The notes under the pieces are model-generated. The model saw only the letters and a program-made list of their open reading frames with translations. It had not been told where the DNA came from and did not search any database. This document shows, piece by piece, positions 45,401-53,185 of a stretch of DNA of 64,000 bases. Each line of letters opens with the position of its first letter. Position 1 is the first letter of the stretch. A program made the position numbers and the translations under genes. Source of the stretch: Nocardia sp. CC227C (GTDB lineage: Bacteria; Actinomycetota; Actinomycetes; Mycobacteriales; Mycobacteriaceae); assembly GCF_030767025.1 (NCBI RefSeq), contig NZ_JASITE010000005.1, positions 452,257 to 516,256 on the forward strand, in the 5' to 3' direction.

Positions 45401-45760
45401 GCGCGCGCGGTGTACGACGGAGCCAAGCCGCCCCAGGACGGCATCTACCCCATCACCATGTCGGTCTTCCGCGCGGCGGCCGCGATCCAGTTCGACGACG
45501 AGGACACCATTCGCGAACTGTACGACTACCTCGTACCGCATGCGGGCAAGATCGTCGGCTTGGAGATGGGCGTGGTGACGTTCGGACCGGTGGAGGCCGT
45601 CCTGGCGAGCCTGGCGGTGGCCCTGGACGATCACGAGGCCGCGCTCGCCCATGCCACCCGGGCCCGCGCCGTCCTGGACCGCGCCCGCACCGAGTTGCGG
45701 GCGGTCTCCCCGCCCCGGGTGGACGACCGCGCGGCCGACTGCCACGCGCGGACCCCGTAG
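42452..45760 (+). CDS. SARP-type regulator with BTAD, AAA ATPase and TPR-like region
   Basis: 1102 residues; ATG 42452 with AGAAGGG upstream. Order: winged helix of the OmpR/SARP kind (about 5-95; TPMQRAVLGRLIVARGQ, then VHIHNLRRLFEP), bacterial transcriptional activation domain (about 100-245; VDAWHFEELLR, LEALATIRRCREFLGEEFG), ATPase with Walker A GEAGFGKTT (about 315) and Walker B ALLLEDLHRAD, then a long helical TPR-like part to the end. No C-terminal LuxR domain. AfsR-like proteins of this design activate secondary-metabolite clusters. No such cluster is in the window; its target is unknown. Confidence 0.85.
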   Translation: MAGPHVRVLGPLHMSIDGSEVPLGTPMQRAVLGRLIVARGQAVSTERLIEDLWAGAPPPKAATVLQVHIHNLRRLFEPDRPRRAPSRFIVSESSGYALNLPPEAVDAWHFEELLRAHQELLNDADRRADTLDRSHLLENALACWNGPALEAFTDTEWAVAEANRLTDLRLTAAELDAQAKLELQRPGDVVIELRQLFDCHPGREEIARLLAVAQYQLGQQLEALATIRRCREFLGEEFGVDPGPGLRVLETAILNHAANLTGAAEPPITAAATDETAVDRDSGATACATDYSSELAEVLAVAEAARDGRLRLAWVAGEAGFGKTTFAESVLARLRGNGWTVAAGACPEVDGAPMAWAWSEVVAGLEATAAPEPATDPFTLSRTVTQLCAGVAAPVALLLEDLHRADTATLQVLRQITSWLRDEPVLIMVTMRRSEGGPATHATTAALARHTAAWLELTGLDRIGTRSVALAAGYTAPDDAALDRMYLRTGGNPLFVRESARLLAAGGDPDAVPGAVRELIDSRIARLPSGVADVLQQLSVWGDGVELALFGPATGMPEDALIDMVAAAESAGLVHTDRAGRIRFRYSLIRDAVYQGIASLRRARMHWSALEVMERRWQGGAVPVDPLLLARHAVLGASADTARHAIEHVRAAARHCVDRGMRSTAVELARSIIELHELAGHGTEHADHHDRTALLDAHCALVTALAYHGRQREARVARDEALRLAERIGGDEPVIRALTAWRAPVIWPIREWRESSAHFFEALWRVLDSASGAERVRLLLAAAFEIDAENRESYHHLSTQALAAARTLGDAELLCAAVNAVTYMDYDYGPEHAALTTELETVSAAAGFAEYQAVAHHLRFRSAFAAGDLAEADRHAALAVELADEGQLRPLLDIACCAAASMELLRGDLARAEQLYSEFMTRITHSGLTNAAEAALAGRVALAWARADLSGVVDELAHAYAALPDVMSHIYAIALVHGGDRDAARAVYDGAKPPQDGIYPITMSVFRAAAAIQFDDEDTIRELYDYLVPHAGKIVGLEMGVVTFGPVEAVLASLAVALDDHEAALAHATRARAVLDRARTELRAVSPPRVDDRAADCHARTP

Positions 45761-45861
45761 GGCGCGCGAGGCGACCGCCCCGCTACCCGGGTGCCGATTC
45801 ACCCCGGATGTGTGTATTCAGCGGACACGCGCGCATCGACGCGATTGTCGGGATATGGCAA

Positions 45862-45893
45862 GCGCCGGTGACCCACCGCAGGATCACCGGCGC
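45862..45893. terminator. Hairpin between SARP gene and lsr2
   Basis: Perfect 10-bp stem GCGCCGGTGA/TCACCGGCGC with a 12-base loop, between the convergent SARP and lsr2 genes. Confidence 0.6.
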
Positions 45894-45900
45894 CGCCGAA

Positions 45901-45923
45901 TTCCGGAGTTCCGGATTTCCGGA
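45901..45923. repeat. Three TTCCGGA repeats at 8-bp spacing
   Basis: TTCCGGA at 45901-45907, 45909-45915 and 45917-45923, just before the lsr2 stop (45924-45926). The core TCCGGA is self-complementary. Confidence 0.6.
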
Positions 45924-46259
45924 TTACTTCGCCTTGTGGTATGCCTCGACGATCTCCGCCGGGATACGACCGCGCGAGGAGACCTGGTGGCCCTGGGCCC
46001 GCGCCCACTCGCGGATCGCGGTGCTCTCCTCCCGGTCCACCGCGGGGCGGGTCTTGCCGCCGGTGCCCTTCCGCTTGGAACGGCCGACCTTGCGCGCCTT
46101 CTCGGTCCACGGTTCCAGGGACCCGCGCAGCTTACCTGCGTTCTTCAGCGACAGGTCGATCTCGTAGTCCATGCCGTCCAGCGAGAAATAGACGGTTTCA
46201 TCGGCCTTCGATTCGCCGTCGTAGTCGTCGACCAGAGTCACGGTGACTTTCTTCGCCAT
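45924..46259 (-). CDS. lsr2: Lsr2 nucleoid-associated protein
   Basis: 111 residues from ATG 46257-46259, the typical size. N-terminal oligomerisation part ([30 protein letters not shown] in parts) and C-terminal DNA-binding part ([21 protein letters not shown]) with the RGR minor-groove motif. Lsr2 binds AT-rich DNA and silences foreign or developmental genes, like H-NS. It may act on AT-rich stretches nearby such as 42.0-42.4 kb. Earlier in-frame ATG (MKGQSMAKK) is unlikely as the conserved family start is MAKK. Confidence 0.95.
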   Translation of the reverse strand: MAKKVTVTLVDDYDGESKADETVYFSLDGMDYEIDLSLKNAGKLRGSLEPWTEKARKVGRSKRKGTGGKTRPAVDREESTAIREWARAQGHQVSSRGRIPAEIVEAYHKAK

Positions 46260-46402
46260 GGACTGCCCTTTCACGTTGATGCCGCTTTTCGCCGGAAATA
46301 TTATGCCCGGTACCGATAGAATTCAAACCCGGCGCGATTGGAATTCGCAACCGTCAGGCTATTCGGCTATTACCGAGCAGTCGGGCACGAGGCCGCCCGC
46401 GG

Positions 46403-46951
46403 TCAACGCACCCGGAATGCGGTCATCCGCCAGCCCCGCCGACCACGGGCAATGTGGGCGGCCAGGGCGAAATGCCGGGCGCCACGATCGTAGGCGGCAC
46501 ACACCTCGGCCTTCGCGGAATCGACCATCACCACATCGACCCTGGTCAGCACGGCCACGCCGAGAGCGCGGCCGGGAACCAGCCGCGCGCCCACCAGGGT
46601 TCGCACGGCCGCCACCACCTCGGAATCGGCGACCGCGCCCAGTTGCGCGACCGATCGGCGACCATCCAGCACTTCCAGGGCGAACCGCACCGTCCGCCAT
46701 GCGAAATTCCGTGCCCCGGAACAAACTTCGACTTCGTTCGCGGCAATTTCCGGATGCGCGCCACGCACCACCCGTTCCAGCCCCCGGCCCAGTGCGCGGG
46801 CGTCATTGCGCGCCGTCCGGGTGTCATTGCGGGCCACCCGATTCCGGCACGGCGGCGGGGATTGGGCGTCGAGCGTCACATGTGCGCAGCAGGGCGTCAG
46901 CGGCGGCTCCGGATCGGGCGCCGGGGACAGATACCGGCCTCGAAATGCCAT
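46403..46951 (-). CDS. Rv3235-like protein
   Basis: 182 residues from ATG 46949-46951. After a Pro-rich start, residues about 80-180 match the Rv3235-type layout: VRFALEVLDGRRSVAQL, AAVRTLVGA, a strand with VDVVMVDSAKAEVCAAYDRGARHFALAA in parts, and a basic end (RGRRGWRMTAFRVR). In mycobacteria this gene lies beside secA1 and its function is unknown. Here it is alone upstream of lsr2 on the same strand, with 143 bp between. Confidence 0.65.
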   Translation of the reverse strand: MAFRGRYLSPAPDPEPPLTPCCAHVTLDAQSPPPCRNRVARNDTRTARNDARALGRGLERVVRGAHPEIAANEVEVCSGARNFAWRTVRFALEVLDGRRSVAQLGAVADSEVVAAVRTLVGARLVPGRALGVAVLTRVDVVMVDSAKAEVCAAYDRGARHFALAAHIARGRRGWRMTAFRVR

Positions 46952-47058
46952 GTGCCCGCTCCCCCATTCACCGGTGGATTCCCGCGCGATGCGATTGCGC
47001 CAGCATCGCACGACCCGACAAGTTCCGTAAAGAACCTGATCACCGGCCTACCGGGCAT

Positions 47059-48576
47059 TCACGGCGTGTTGAGCGCGGCTCGCTCCGACAACGACGGATT
47101 CTCGCACCGCGCCCCCGTGTGCGGTCGCAGCGTCCCGCGCAGATCCGTGCGCAGAGTGGTCGCGACATCGAGCAGATAGTTCTGCCGCACCCGCCACGGA
47201 TGCCGGTCGCCCTGACGCGGGAAGTCACCGATGGAGCGCTGAATGTAACCGGAGGCCAGATCCAGCAGCGGACGCTCGGCGAGCGGACCGTCGGCCCGCG
47301 GCGCCACGGCGGCGAAACCATTGCGGTCCATATACGAGAGCACCTTGCACACCAGGCGCGAGGTGAGGTCGGCACGCAGTGTCCAGGAGGCATTGGTGTA
47401 GCCGATGCACACCGCGAAATTGGGGACGCCGGTGAGCATGGTGCCCTGCCAGACGAAGCGTTCGCTCAACCGCACCGGCTCGCCGTCCACGGTGAGGTCG
47501 ACGCCGCCGAAGGCGAGCAGTCGCAGCCCGGTGGCGGTGACCACCACATCGGCGTCCAGCACCCGCCCCGACCGCAGCCGAACACCCTCGGGCACAAACG
47601 TTTCGATGTGATCGGTGACCACCTCGGCCTTGCCCTTGCGCATGGCCTTGAAGAAGTCGGCGTCGGGCACCGCGCACAGCCGCTGATCCCACGGGTCGTA
47701 GCTGGGCGTGAAGTGTTCGGCGACCAGCCGCTCATCCTTCAGGATGCGCGTGGTCAGCCCGGTGAGCAGCTTGCGCGCGGCCGCCGGGCGACGGCGGCAG
47801 TACTGGTAGAAGCCGATGCCGAACAGAATGTTCTTGGTGCGGATGACGCGGTGCGCCAGCCCGGGCGGCAGCAGGGCTCGCAGCCGGTCGGCCACCTTGT
47901 CCCGGCCCGGCACCGCGGAGATCCAGGTCGGTGAGCGTTGCAGCATGGTCACCCGCTCGGCCTGATCGGCCATGGCCGGAACCAGGGTGACGGCGGTGGC
48001 GCCGCTGCCGATCACCACGACCCGCCGCCCGGCGTAGTCGAGGTCCTCCGGCCAGAACTGCGGGTGCACCACCCGCCCCGCGAAGGATTCGATGCCGGGG
48101 AATTCCGGTTCGTGGCCGCGCTCGTAGTCGTAGTAGCCGGCGCAGGAGTAGAGGAAACCGCAGGTGAGCGTGCTGCGTTCGGCACCGCGTCCGGAGAGGG
48201 TGAGCGTCCACCGGGCGGTGGCGCTGTCCCACGCGGCGGCGATGACCTTGGCGCCGTAGCGGATATGCCGGTCGATACCGTTCTCGGTGGCGGTCTCGGT
48301 GATGTAGCGCAGGATGGACGGCCCGTCGGCAATGGACTGGGCATCGCGCCAGGGCTTGAACGGGTAGCCGAGGATGAACATATCCGAATCGGAGCGAATC
48401 CCCGGGTAGCGGAACAGATCCCAGGTGCCGCCCAGTGACTCGCGCGCCTCGAGGACGGCGTAGCTGCGGTCCGGATGCTCGGCCCGCAGCCGGTAGGCGG
48501 CTCCGATCCCGGACAGTCCCGCGCCCACGATCACCACATCGAGGTGCTCGATCCGTTCGGCTGTGCGCTCACTCAT
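47059..48576 (-). CDS. Flavin-containing (Baeyer-Villiger type) monooxygenase, EthA/MymA-like
   Basis: 505 residues from ATG 48574-48576. Two Rossmann sites: VVIVGAGLSGIGAA (FAD) and VVVIGSGATAVTL (NADPH). Between them is the Baeyer-Villiger fingerprint FAGRVVHPQFWP, an exact fit to FxGxxxHxxxW(P/D). The length and start resemble mycobacterial EthA and MymA (about 490-495). It uses NADPH and O2 to insert oxygen into ketones or sulfur compounds. The divergent AraC gene matches the virS-mymA arrangement of M. tuberculosis, where MymA is induced at acid pH and serves mycolate upkeep. Confidence 0.9.
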   Translation of the reverse strand: MSERTAERIEHLDVVIVGAGLSGIGAAYRLRAEHPDRSYAVLEARESLGGTWDLFRYPGIRSDSDMFILGYPFKPWRDAQSIADGPSILRYITETATENGIDRHIRYGAKVIAAAWDSATARWTLTLSGRGAERSTLTCGFLYSCAGYYDYERGHEPEFPGIESFAGRVVHPQFWPEDLDYAGRRVVVIGSGATAVTLVPAMADQAERVTMLQRSPTWISAVPGRDKVADRLRALLPPGLAHRVIRTKNILFGIGFYQYCRRRPAAARKLLTGLTTRILKDERLVAEHFTPSYDPWDQRLCAVPDADFFKAMRKGKAEVVTDHIETFVPEGVRLRSGRVLDADVVVTATGLRLLAFGGVDLTVDGEPVRLSERFVWQGTMLTGVPNFAVCIGYTNASWTLRADLTSRLVCKVLSYMDRNGFAAVAPRADGPLAERPLLDLASGYIQRSIGDFPRQGDRHPWRVRQNYLLDVATTLRTDLRGTLRPHTGARCENPSLSERAALNTP

Positions 48577-48610
48577 GATCTCCAGTCTGGGGCCGCCCCG
48601 CTCGGGCTTC

Positions 48611-48647
48611 TTGACTCTGCACGACAACTATTTGATTCTGAACGACA
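48611..48647. promoter_or_regulatory. Two direct repeats between monooxygenase and AraC gene
   Basis: TTGACTCTGCACGACA (48611-48626) and TTGATTCTGAACGACA (48632-48647) match at 14 of 16 bases and are 21 bp apart (two helical turns). They fill the 70-bp divergent region; the second ends on the A of the AraC start codon. This is the standard layout for AraC-family binding. Confidence 0.7.
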
Positions 48648-49669
48648 TGTCGGTCATCAGATCCGCCGGACTGCGCGGCTTCCGCGCCACCGTCGCGGAA
48701 CTCGGCGGGGACGCCGAGGAATTCGCCAGCGCCTGCGGGCTGCCCGTGGCCGCTCTCGACACCGACGACCTGCTGGTCTCCGACTACGCGGTGGGCGCGG
48801 TGCTGGAGTTGGCCGCGCACCGGCTGCGCTGCCCCGACCTCGGATTGCGCATCTCGCGCCGCCAGGATCTGGCGATGCTCGGCCCGCTGGCCCTGGCCAT
48901 CGGCAACTCCCCGACCCTCGCCGATGTCATGAACTGCACCGCCCGCTACCTGTTCGTGCACGCCCGCGCGCTGAGCCTGACGGTGGAGCCGGACCCGTAC
49001 GGAGATGAGCGGGTGATCGCCCTGCGCTACGGCGTGCCACCCGGCGCGCCGAGCCCGGTGCAGGGCACCGACCTCGGACTGGCCTTCGTGCACCACACCA
49101 TCCTGCAACGGCTGGCGACGGAGCGGTACGGCCTGCGCTCGGTGGAGCTGCCGTATCGACCCGCCGCACCGCTGCCGGTGTACGAGGAGTTCTTCGGCGC
49201 GCCGGTGCGGATCGAGCGCCCGGCCGCGCTGCTGCGCGTGCCCAGTAGCCTTGCCACCCGGCCGCTCTCGGGTGGGGACGCGCACCTGCACCGGCTCGCC
49301 ATGGCGTTCCTGGCCGAGCTCACCGGCGGTGCGGGCGTCGAGACCGCGCCGCGGGTGCGGGCGGCCGTACAGCGGCTGCTCGGCACCGCCGCACCCGAAA
49401 TCGGCGCGGTGGCACGACTTCTGACGGTGCATCCGCGCACGCTGCAACGGCGGCTGGCGGCGGAGGGCACCTCGTTCGCGGCGATTCTCGACGAGGTGCG
49501 CCGGGAGGAGGCCCGCCGGTACCTCACCACCACGGATATGCCGATGAGCCAGGTGGCCTCGCTGATCGGATTGTCGGAACAGGCGGTTTTCACTCGCTGC
49601 TGCCGACGCTGGTGGGGTGCGACGCCGACGGCGGTGCGGCGCAGCGGAAGTCGCGGGCGGCGCGGATGA
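48647..49669 (+). CDS. AraC family regulator, VirS-like
   Basis: 340 residues from ATG 48647, the same length as M. tuberculosis VirS. The arabinose-binding-like domain (PF12625) spans about 20-205 (FASACGLPVAAL, DLGLRISRRQDLAMLGPLAL in parts), the helix-turn-helix about 235-330 (IGAVARLLTVHPRTLQRRLAAEG and MSQVASLIGLSEQAVFTRCCRRWWG). It is divergent from the monooxygenase with a 70-bp gap holding two direct repeats. By analogy with VirS it should activate the monooxygenase and regulate itself. Confidence 0.85.
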   Translation: MSVIRSAGLRGFRATVAELGGDAEEFASACGLPVAALDTDDLLVSDYAVGAVLELAAHRLRCPDLGLRISRRQDLAMLGPLALAIGNSPTLADVMNCTARYLFVHARALSLTVEPDPYGDERVIALRYGVPPGAPSPVQGTDLGLAFVHHTILQRLATERYGLRSVELPYRPAAPLPVYEEFFGAPVRIERPAALLRVPSSLATRPLSGGDAHLHRLAMAFLAELTGGAGVETAPRVRAAVQRLLGTAAPEIGAVARLLTVHPRTLQRRLAAEGTSFAAILDEVRREEARRYLTTTDMPMSQVASLIGLSEQAVFTRCCRRWWGATPTAVRRSGSRGRRG

Positions 49670-49763
49670 ACCCCTCGGCGGAACGGACAAACGAGGCGGG
49701 ATCCCAACACGGTTCGCATACGGACGCGTGTCGCTGATCTTCGCTGGGAATTTTCCGATAAGG

Positions 49764-49961
49764 ATGGGAAGGGTGAATTGCCCCTCCTGCTCGTGGCCCC
49801 CGCCCGCATCCGCCGTCACCGGTCACCGTGGTGTGCGCTATCTGCGCTGCGTCTGCGGACAGTGGCTGATCGCGGTGCACGGCAGAGTGGTCGGCACGGC
49901 CGGCGGCAGCACCCTCACCGGCACCGATGCGGTGAACGAGATCGTCGGCGCGCAGCGGTGA
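49764..49961 (+). CDS. Small zinc-ribbon-like protein
   Basis: 65 residues from ATG 49764; GTG 49773 with GGGAAGG just before it is equally good. Two Cys pairs (NCPSCSW and LRCVCGQW) form a likely zinc ribbon, followed by a short helix (TGTDAVNEIV). Function unknown. Its stop lies in the first copy of a 24-bp tandem repeat. Confidence 0.6.
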   Translation: MGRVNCPSCSWPPPASAVTGHRGVRYLRCVCGQWLIAVHGRVVGTAGGSTLTGTDAVNEIVGAQR

Positions 49962-49994
49962 TTCAGCGCGGGCGCGCAGCGGTGATTCAGCGCG
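49947..49994. repeat. Perfect 24-bp tandem duplication at convergent gene ends
   Basis: The 24 bases GGCGCGCAGCGGTGATTCAG plus CGCG are at 49947-49970 and again at 49971-49994 with no difference. Copy one holds the stop of the zinc-ribbon gene (49959-49961), copy two the stop of the minus-strand gene (49987-49989). Confidence 0.85.
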
Positions 49995-50790
49995 CCAGGT
50001 AGACGCGCGCCGCCTGCACGCGGGTGCCGTGCTCGGCGAAATCGAGTTCGGCGACGCCGCGACCGTCGGGGCTCTCGACCGTCGCGGTCACGGTGCGGCC
50101 CGCCGCGATGAGTTTGCGCCAGCGTAGCCCGGTGGCCCGCACCGCGAAGTCGTCGACCGACATGCGGTCTCCCACCGGCCATTCCAGCCGCGCCACCGGT
50201 GCGAGCACCGCGCGCACCCCCGCGGCGTCTCCGCGCCCGGCGGCGTCGAGGAAGCGCGCCGCCGCCCGCTTGCCGCCGGAGCCCACGCCGCTGAACGCCC
50301 GCAGGAATCCGAGCGCGCCGCCCACGCCCTGATTGCCGATCAGCTGCGGCCCCAACTTCATTCCCGCCGTCAACCCCGGCACGCCCGCGCCGAGCAGTTG
50401 CCTGATCATGCCGGGCAGCTCCCAATGCGCGCGCAGGGCACGGATTCTCAGCCCGCCGTCGCCCTCGGCGACGTCGTAGCGCAGGTGCATCGGCACCGGC
50501 AGCGTGACGCCGGTCGACATGGTGGTGTGGATGGTCAGATCGCGGAACACCGTCATCCCGCACACCACATCGTGGTCCACCTCGAAGGCGATGTCGTTGG
50601 GTGCGATGAAGGTGTCGTAGAACCGCTCCAGCGCCGCCCGCCCCCGATGCGGGCGGGAGCCCACCGGATCCTCCACGCTCGCGCCTTCCGCGAACAGGTC
50701 CACCCAGGCGGCCCGATCGTGGGCGGCCACCGCCTTCGGGGACGCCTCGACGGTCGCCACTAGCTGCGCAGCAGTCGGATTCGCGGACAC
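49987..50790 (-). CDS. NTF2/ketosteroid-isomerase-like protein, two domains
   Basis: 267 residues from GTG 50788-50790 with GAGGAG upstream. An N-terminal SnoaL/ketosteroid-isomerase-like domain (about 10-125; HDRAAWVDLFAEGASVEDPVG split, then GRAALERFYDTFI) is followed by a second, weaker NTF2-like repeat (about 150-265; KRAAARFLDAAGRGDAAGVRA). Such proteins isomerise or hydrate small lipids and steroids, or are non-catalytic. It is divergent from the GMC oxidoreductase, so a shared steroid-like substrate is possible. Confidence 0.75.
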   Translation of the reverse strand: MSANPTAAQLVATVEASPKAVAAHDRAAWVDLFAEGASVEDPVGSRPHRGRAALERFYDTFIAPNDIAFEVDHDVVCGMTVFRDLTIHTTMSTGVTLPVPMHLRYDVAEGDGGLRIRALRAHWELPGMIRQLLGAGVPGLTAGMKLGPQLIGNQGVGGALGFLRAFSGVGSGGKRAAARFLDAAGRGDAAGVRAVLAPVARLEWPVGDRMSVDDFAVRATGLRWRKLIAAGRTVTATVESPDGRGVAELDFAEHGTRVQAARVYLAR

Positions 50791-50988
50791 GATTCTCCTC
50801 CACGGTGTTGAGCTGGGCCGATGGTACCGGGCGGGTGGTGCGGGGCGTCAAAGGGACTCGGGGACAGCCGGGCTGTTGAGCCGGGTGAAAGATGGGCCAC
50901 GAAGCGGCAATCGAGCGGTTACGATGAGCCCGGACAGTCACTGCGCGTCCGTCTCGGGGGTGGATGCGGGGATCGGAAGGACATTCCG

Positions 50989-52578
50989 GTGCGTATCGAC
51001 GACCTGCGGGGGTTGCGGGACGAGGAGCTCTCCGCCGATGTCTGCGTGATCGGCTCCGGACCGGCCGGGTTGACCATCGCCACCGAATTGGCGGGGACAG
51101 CGCTGCGGGTACTGGTGCTGGAGAGCGGCGGCCGCGCGGAGCAGCCGGACACCGACGAACTCAACGACATCGACAATGTCGGTGCGCCGCGCTCGCTACC
51201 GCACCGCCACGCCCGCAACCGGGTGCTCGGCGGCAGCTCGCACACCTGGGCCGGACGCTGCGCACCCCTGGATGAGCTGGACTTCGCCCGGCGGGAATGG
51301 GTTCCGGACTCCGGTTGGCCGATCGGCGCGAGCGAGATGGAGCCATATCTGGAGCGGGCGGGCGCACATCTGGGGCTCGGGCACGGTGTCGGGTTCACCG
51401 ACGACCGGTTCTGGACGCTGGCCGGGCGCTCCGCACCCGCGGCCGAACTCGACCGGCGGTGGCTGCGCCCCTACTTCTGGCAGATCAGCAAGGACCCCGG
51501 TGACCCCTTCGACTGCAAGCGTTTCGGCAGACACGTCCCGGCGATCTCCGCCGCGAATGTCCGGGTCGTCCTGAATGCCACGGTCGCTCACATCGATACC
51601 GATCCGGACGGCACCCGGGTGCGGGCGCTGCGGCTCCTCGACGCCGACGGCGGCGAACGCGTGGCTGTCGCCCGGCACATCGTGCTGGCCGCCGGGGGAA
51701 TCGAGAATCCGCGCCTGCTGCTGGCCGCCAACCGCATCGTGCCCGCCGGACTGGGCAACCGCCACGACATGGTCGGCAGATATCTGCTCGACCACCGCTG
51801 CGGGGCGGTCGGGACGCTGGACCCCGCCACCTCGGCCGCCGTTCGCGACCGCTTCGGGAAGTACGTCGTGAAGGGGCGCGGCGGGAAACACACCTTCCTG
51901 CACGGCGTCGCCCTCGCCCCGGCCGTCCAGGAGCGCGAGGGACTGCTCAACTGCGGCCTGTGGATTCAGGAGGTGCCCACCGACGACGACCCCTGGGAAT
52001 CGGTCAAGCGCCTGCTGCGGGGGCAGGTGACGATGCGGGACACCCGCATCGTGTCGACCCACCCCGGCCTGCTGCTGTCGGGGGTGCGCCGCCGCGTGGT
52101 CAACGGCACCGGACTGCCGCGCAAACTCGCCGAGGTGGAACTGCGCTGCATGGTCGAGCAGCAACCCGATCCGGACAGCCGGGTCACCCTGAGCGACAAG
52201 GTGGACCGGCTCGGCATACCGCTGGCCCGGGTGGACTGGAAGGTCCACGGCGTCGAGGACGCGACCGTCCGCCGCACCGCCGCCCTGGCGGCCGGTGAAT
52301 TCGCGCGCCTCGGCTTCGATCCGCCGCACCTGCACCGGTGGGTGCGCGAGAACAGTTCGGAGCCGGTGCGACTCACCGACTGGGCGCACCCCACCGGCGC
52401 GACCCGCATGTCCGCCGATCCGCGCACCGGCGTGGTGGACGCGCACTGCCGGGTGCACGGGATGGACAACCTGTATGTCGCGGGCAGTTCGGTGTTCCCG
52501 ACCAACGGGCACGCCAATCCCACGCTCATGATCGTGGCCCTGGCGGTCCGGCTGGCGGACACCCTGCGCAAGGGCTGA
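50989..52578 (+). CDS. GMC family FAD oxidoreductase
   Basis: 529 residues from GTG 50989 (GGAAGG upstream). FAD site ADVCVIGSGPAGLTIATEL, GGSSHTWAGRC, AAGGIENPRLLL and a C-terminal GMC_oxred_C domain with His in AHPTGATRMSADP and NGHANPTLMIV plus YVAGSSVFPTNG. It oxidises an alcohol or dehydrogenates a ring substrate with FAD. No signal peptide. Near the mce operon and the isomerase-like protein, so sterols or other lipids are possible substrates; that is inference. Confidence 0.85.
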   Translation: MRIDDLRGLRDEELSADVCVIGSGPAGLTIATELAGTALRVLVLESGGRAEQPDTDELNDIDNVGAPRSLPHRHARNRVLGGSSHTWAGRCAPLDELDFARREWVPDSGWPIGASEMEPYLERAGAHLGLGHGVGFTDDRFWTLAGRSAPAAELDRRWLRPYFWQISKDPGDPFDCKRFGRHVPAISAANVRVVLNATVAHIDTDPDGTRVRALRLLDADGGERVAVARHIVLAAGGIENPRLLLAANRIVPAGLGNRHDMVGRYLLDHRCGAVGTLDPATSAAVRDRFGKYVVKGRGGKHTFLHGVALAPAVQEREGLLNCGLWIQEVPTDDDPWESVKRLLRGQVTMRDTRIVSTHPGLLLSGVRRRVVNGTGLPRKLAEVELRCMVEQQPDPDSRVTLSDKVDRLGIPLARVDWKVHGVEDATVRRTAALAAGEFARLGFDPPHLHRWVRENSSEPVRLTDWAHPTGATRMSADPRTGVVDAHCRVHGMDNLYVAGSSVFPTNGHANPTLMIVALAVRLADTLRKG

Positions 52579-52593
52579 GGAGCGCCCGGCCCC

Positions 52594-52621
52594 GCTGCCG
52601 CGGCCCTACTTCCGCGGCAGC
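52594..52621 (+). terminator. Hairpin after GMC oxidoreductase
   Basis: Perfect 10-bp stem GCTGCCGCGG/CCGCGGCAGC with an 8-base loop, 15 bases past the GMC stop and overlapping the end of the minus-strand mas gene. Confidence 0.6.
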
Positions 52622-53172
52622 GTCATATCCATGCCGCCGACGTCGGCGATCGCCCAGCCGTCGGGGTTGACCGTCACGTTGTAGGTGACGGTGGTCTTGA
52701 CGCCCTGGGGGTTCTGGGCATTGGTGCTGGTGACGTCGAGGAAGACATCGACCAGGTAGGCGTCGCCGTCCCGACCGGTGACCTTGGCCGCGATGGGGGT
52801 GGCACTGGAGGTCCACTTCAGGACGGTGAGCGCCTCGGACAGCTTCGGCCCGGCCGCGTCGAACTGCTCGGACAGCTTGCTCGTGGTGTTCGCCTTCAAG
52901 CGGCCCTGCCACGCGCCGAGGTCGGCGAAGTCGATATTCGACGCGCCGACCGCGTAATCGGTGGCGACCTGCTCGGCGTGCTGTTCGGCGGCGTTCGCGG
53001 CATTGATGTCGTCGAGGTCGCCGCGCGCCGACAGCCACAGGCCGGTGGTCACCACGGCCACGGCGACGAGCACCGCCGCCACGGCCCCGGCCACCAGGGT
53101 GGACACCGGCAGCGACACGGTCTTGCGCGCGGTCACCGCGGTGGCTTCGCGCTTCTCGGCGTCCTCGGACAT
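52606..53172 (-). CDS. Mce-associated membrane protein (Mas)
   Basis: 188 residues. Cytoplasmic N-terminus, one transmembrane helix (about 25-50) and an extracytoplasmic NTF2-like domain (GAWQGRLKANTTSKLSEQF split; ATPIAAKVTGRDGDAYLVDVFLDVT in parts). Mce-associated proteins stabilise the Mce complex and are usually encoded at the end of mce operons, as here, 13 bp after mceF. Only one copy is present; many operons have two or more. Confidence 0.9.
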   Translation of the reverse strand: MSEDAEKREATAVTARKTVSLPVSTLVAGAVAAVLVAVAVVTTGLWLSARGDLDDINAANAAEQHAEQVATDYAVGASNIDFADLGAWQGRLKANTTSKLSEQFDAAGPKLSEALTVLKWTSSATPIAAKVTGRDGDAYLVDVFLDVTSTNAQNPQGVKTTVTYNVTVNPDGWAIADVGGMDMTLPRK

Positions 53173-53185
53173 CCGCTTCCTCCTA

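Noticed and set aside
42452..45760. LuxR-type (LAL) regulator
   Set aside because: The ATPase and helical parts fit, but there is no C-terminal LuxR helix-turn-helix, and the N-terminus is a SARP winged helix with BTAD.
42998..45802. 934-codon open frame opposite the SARP gene
   Set aside because: Antisense shadow of a real gene in high-GC DNA; composition is Gly/Arg/Gln-rich and no domain is visible.
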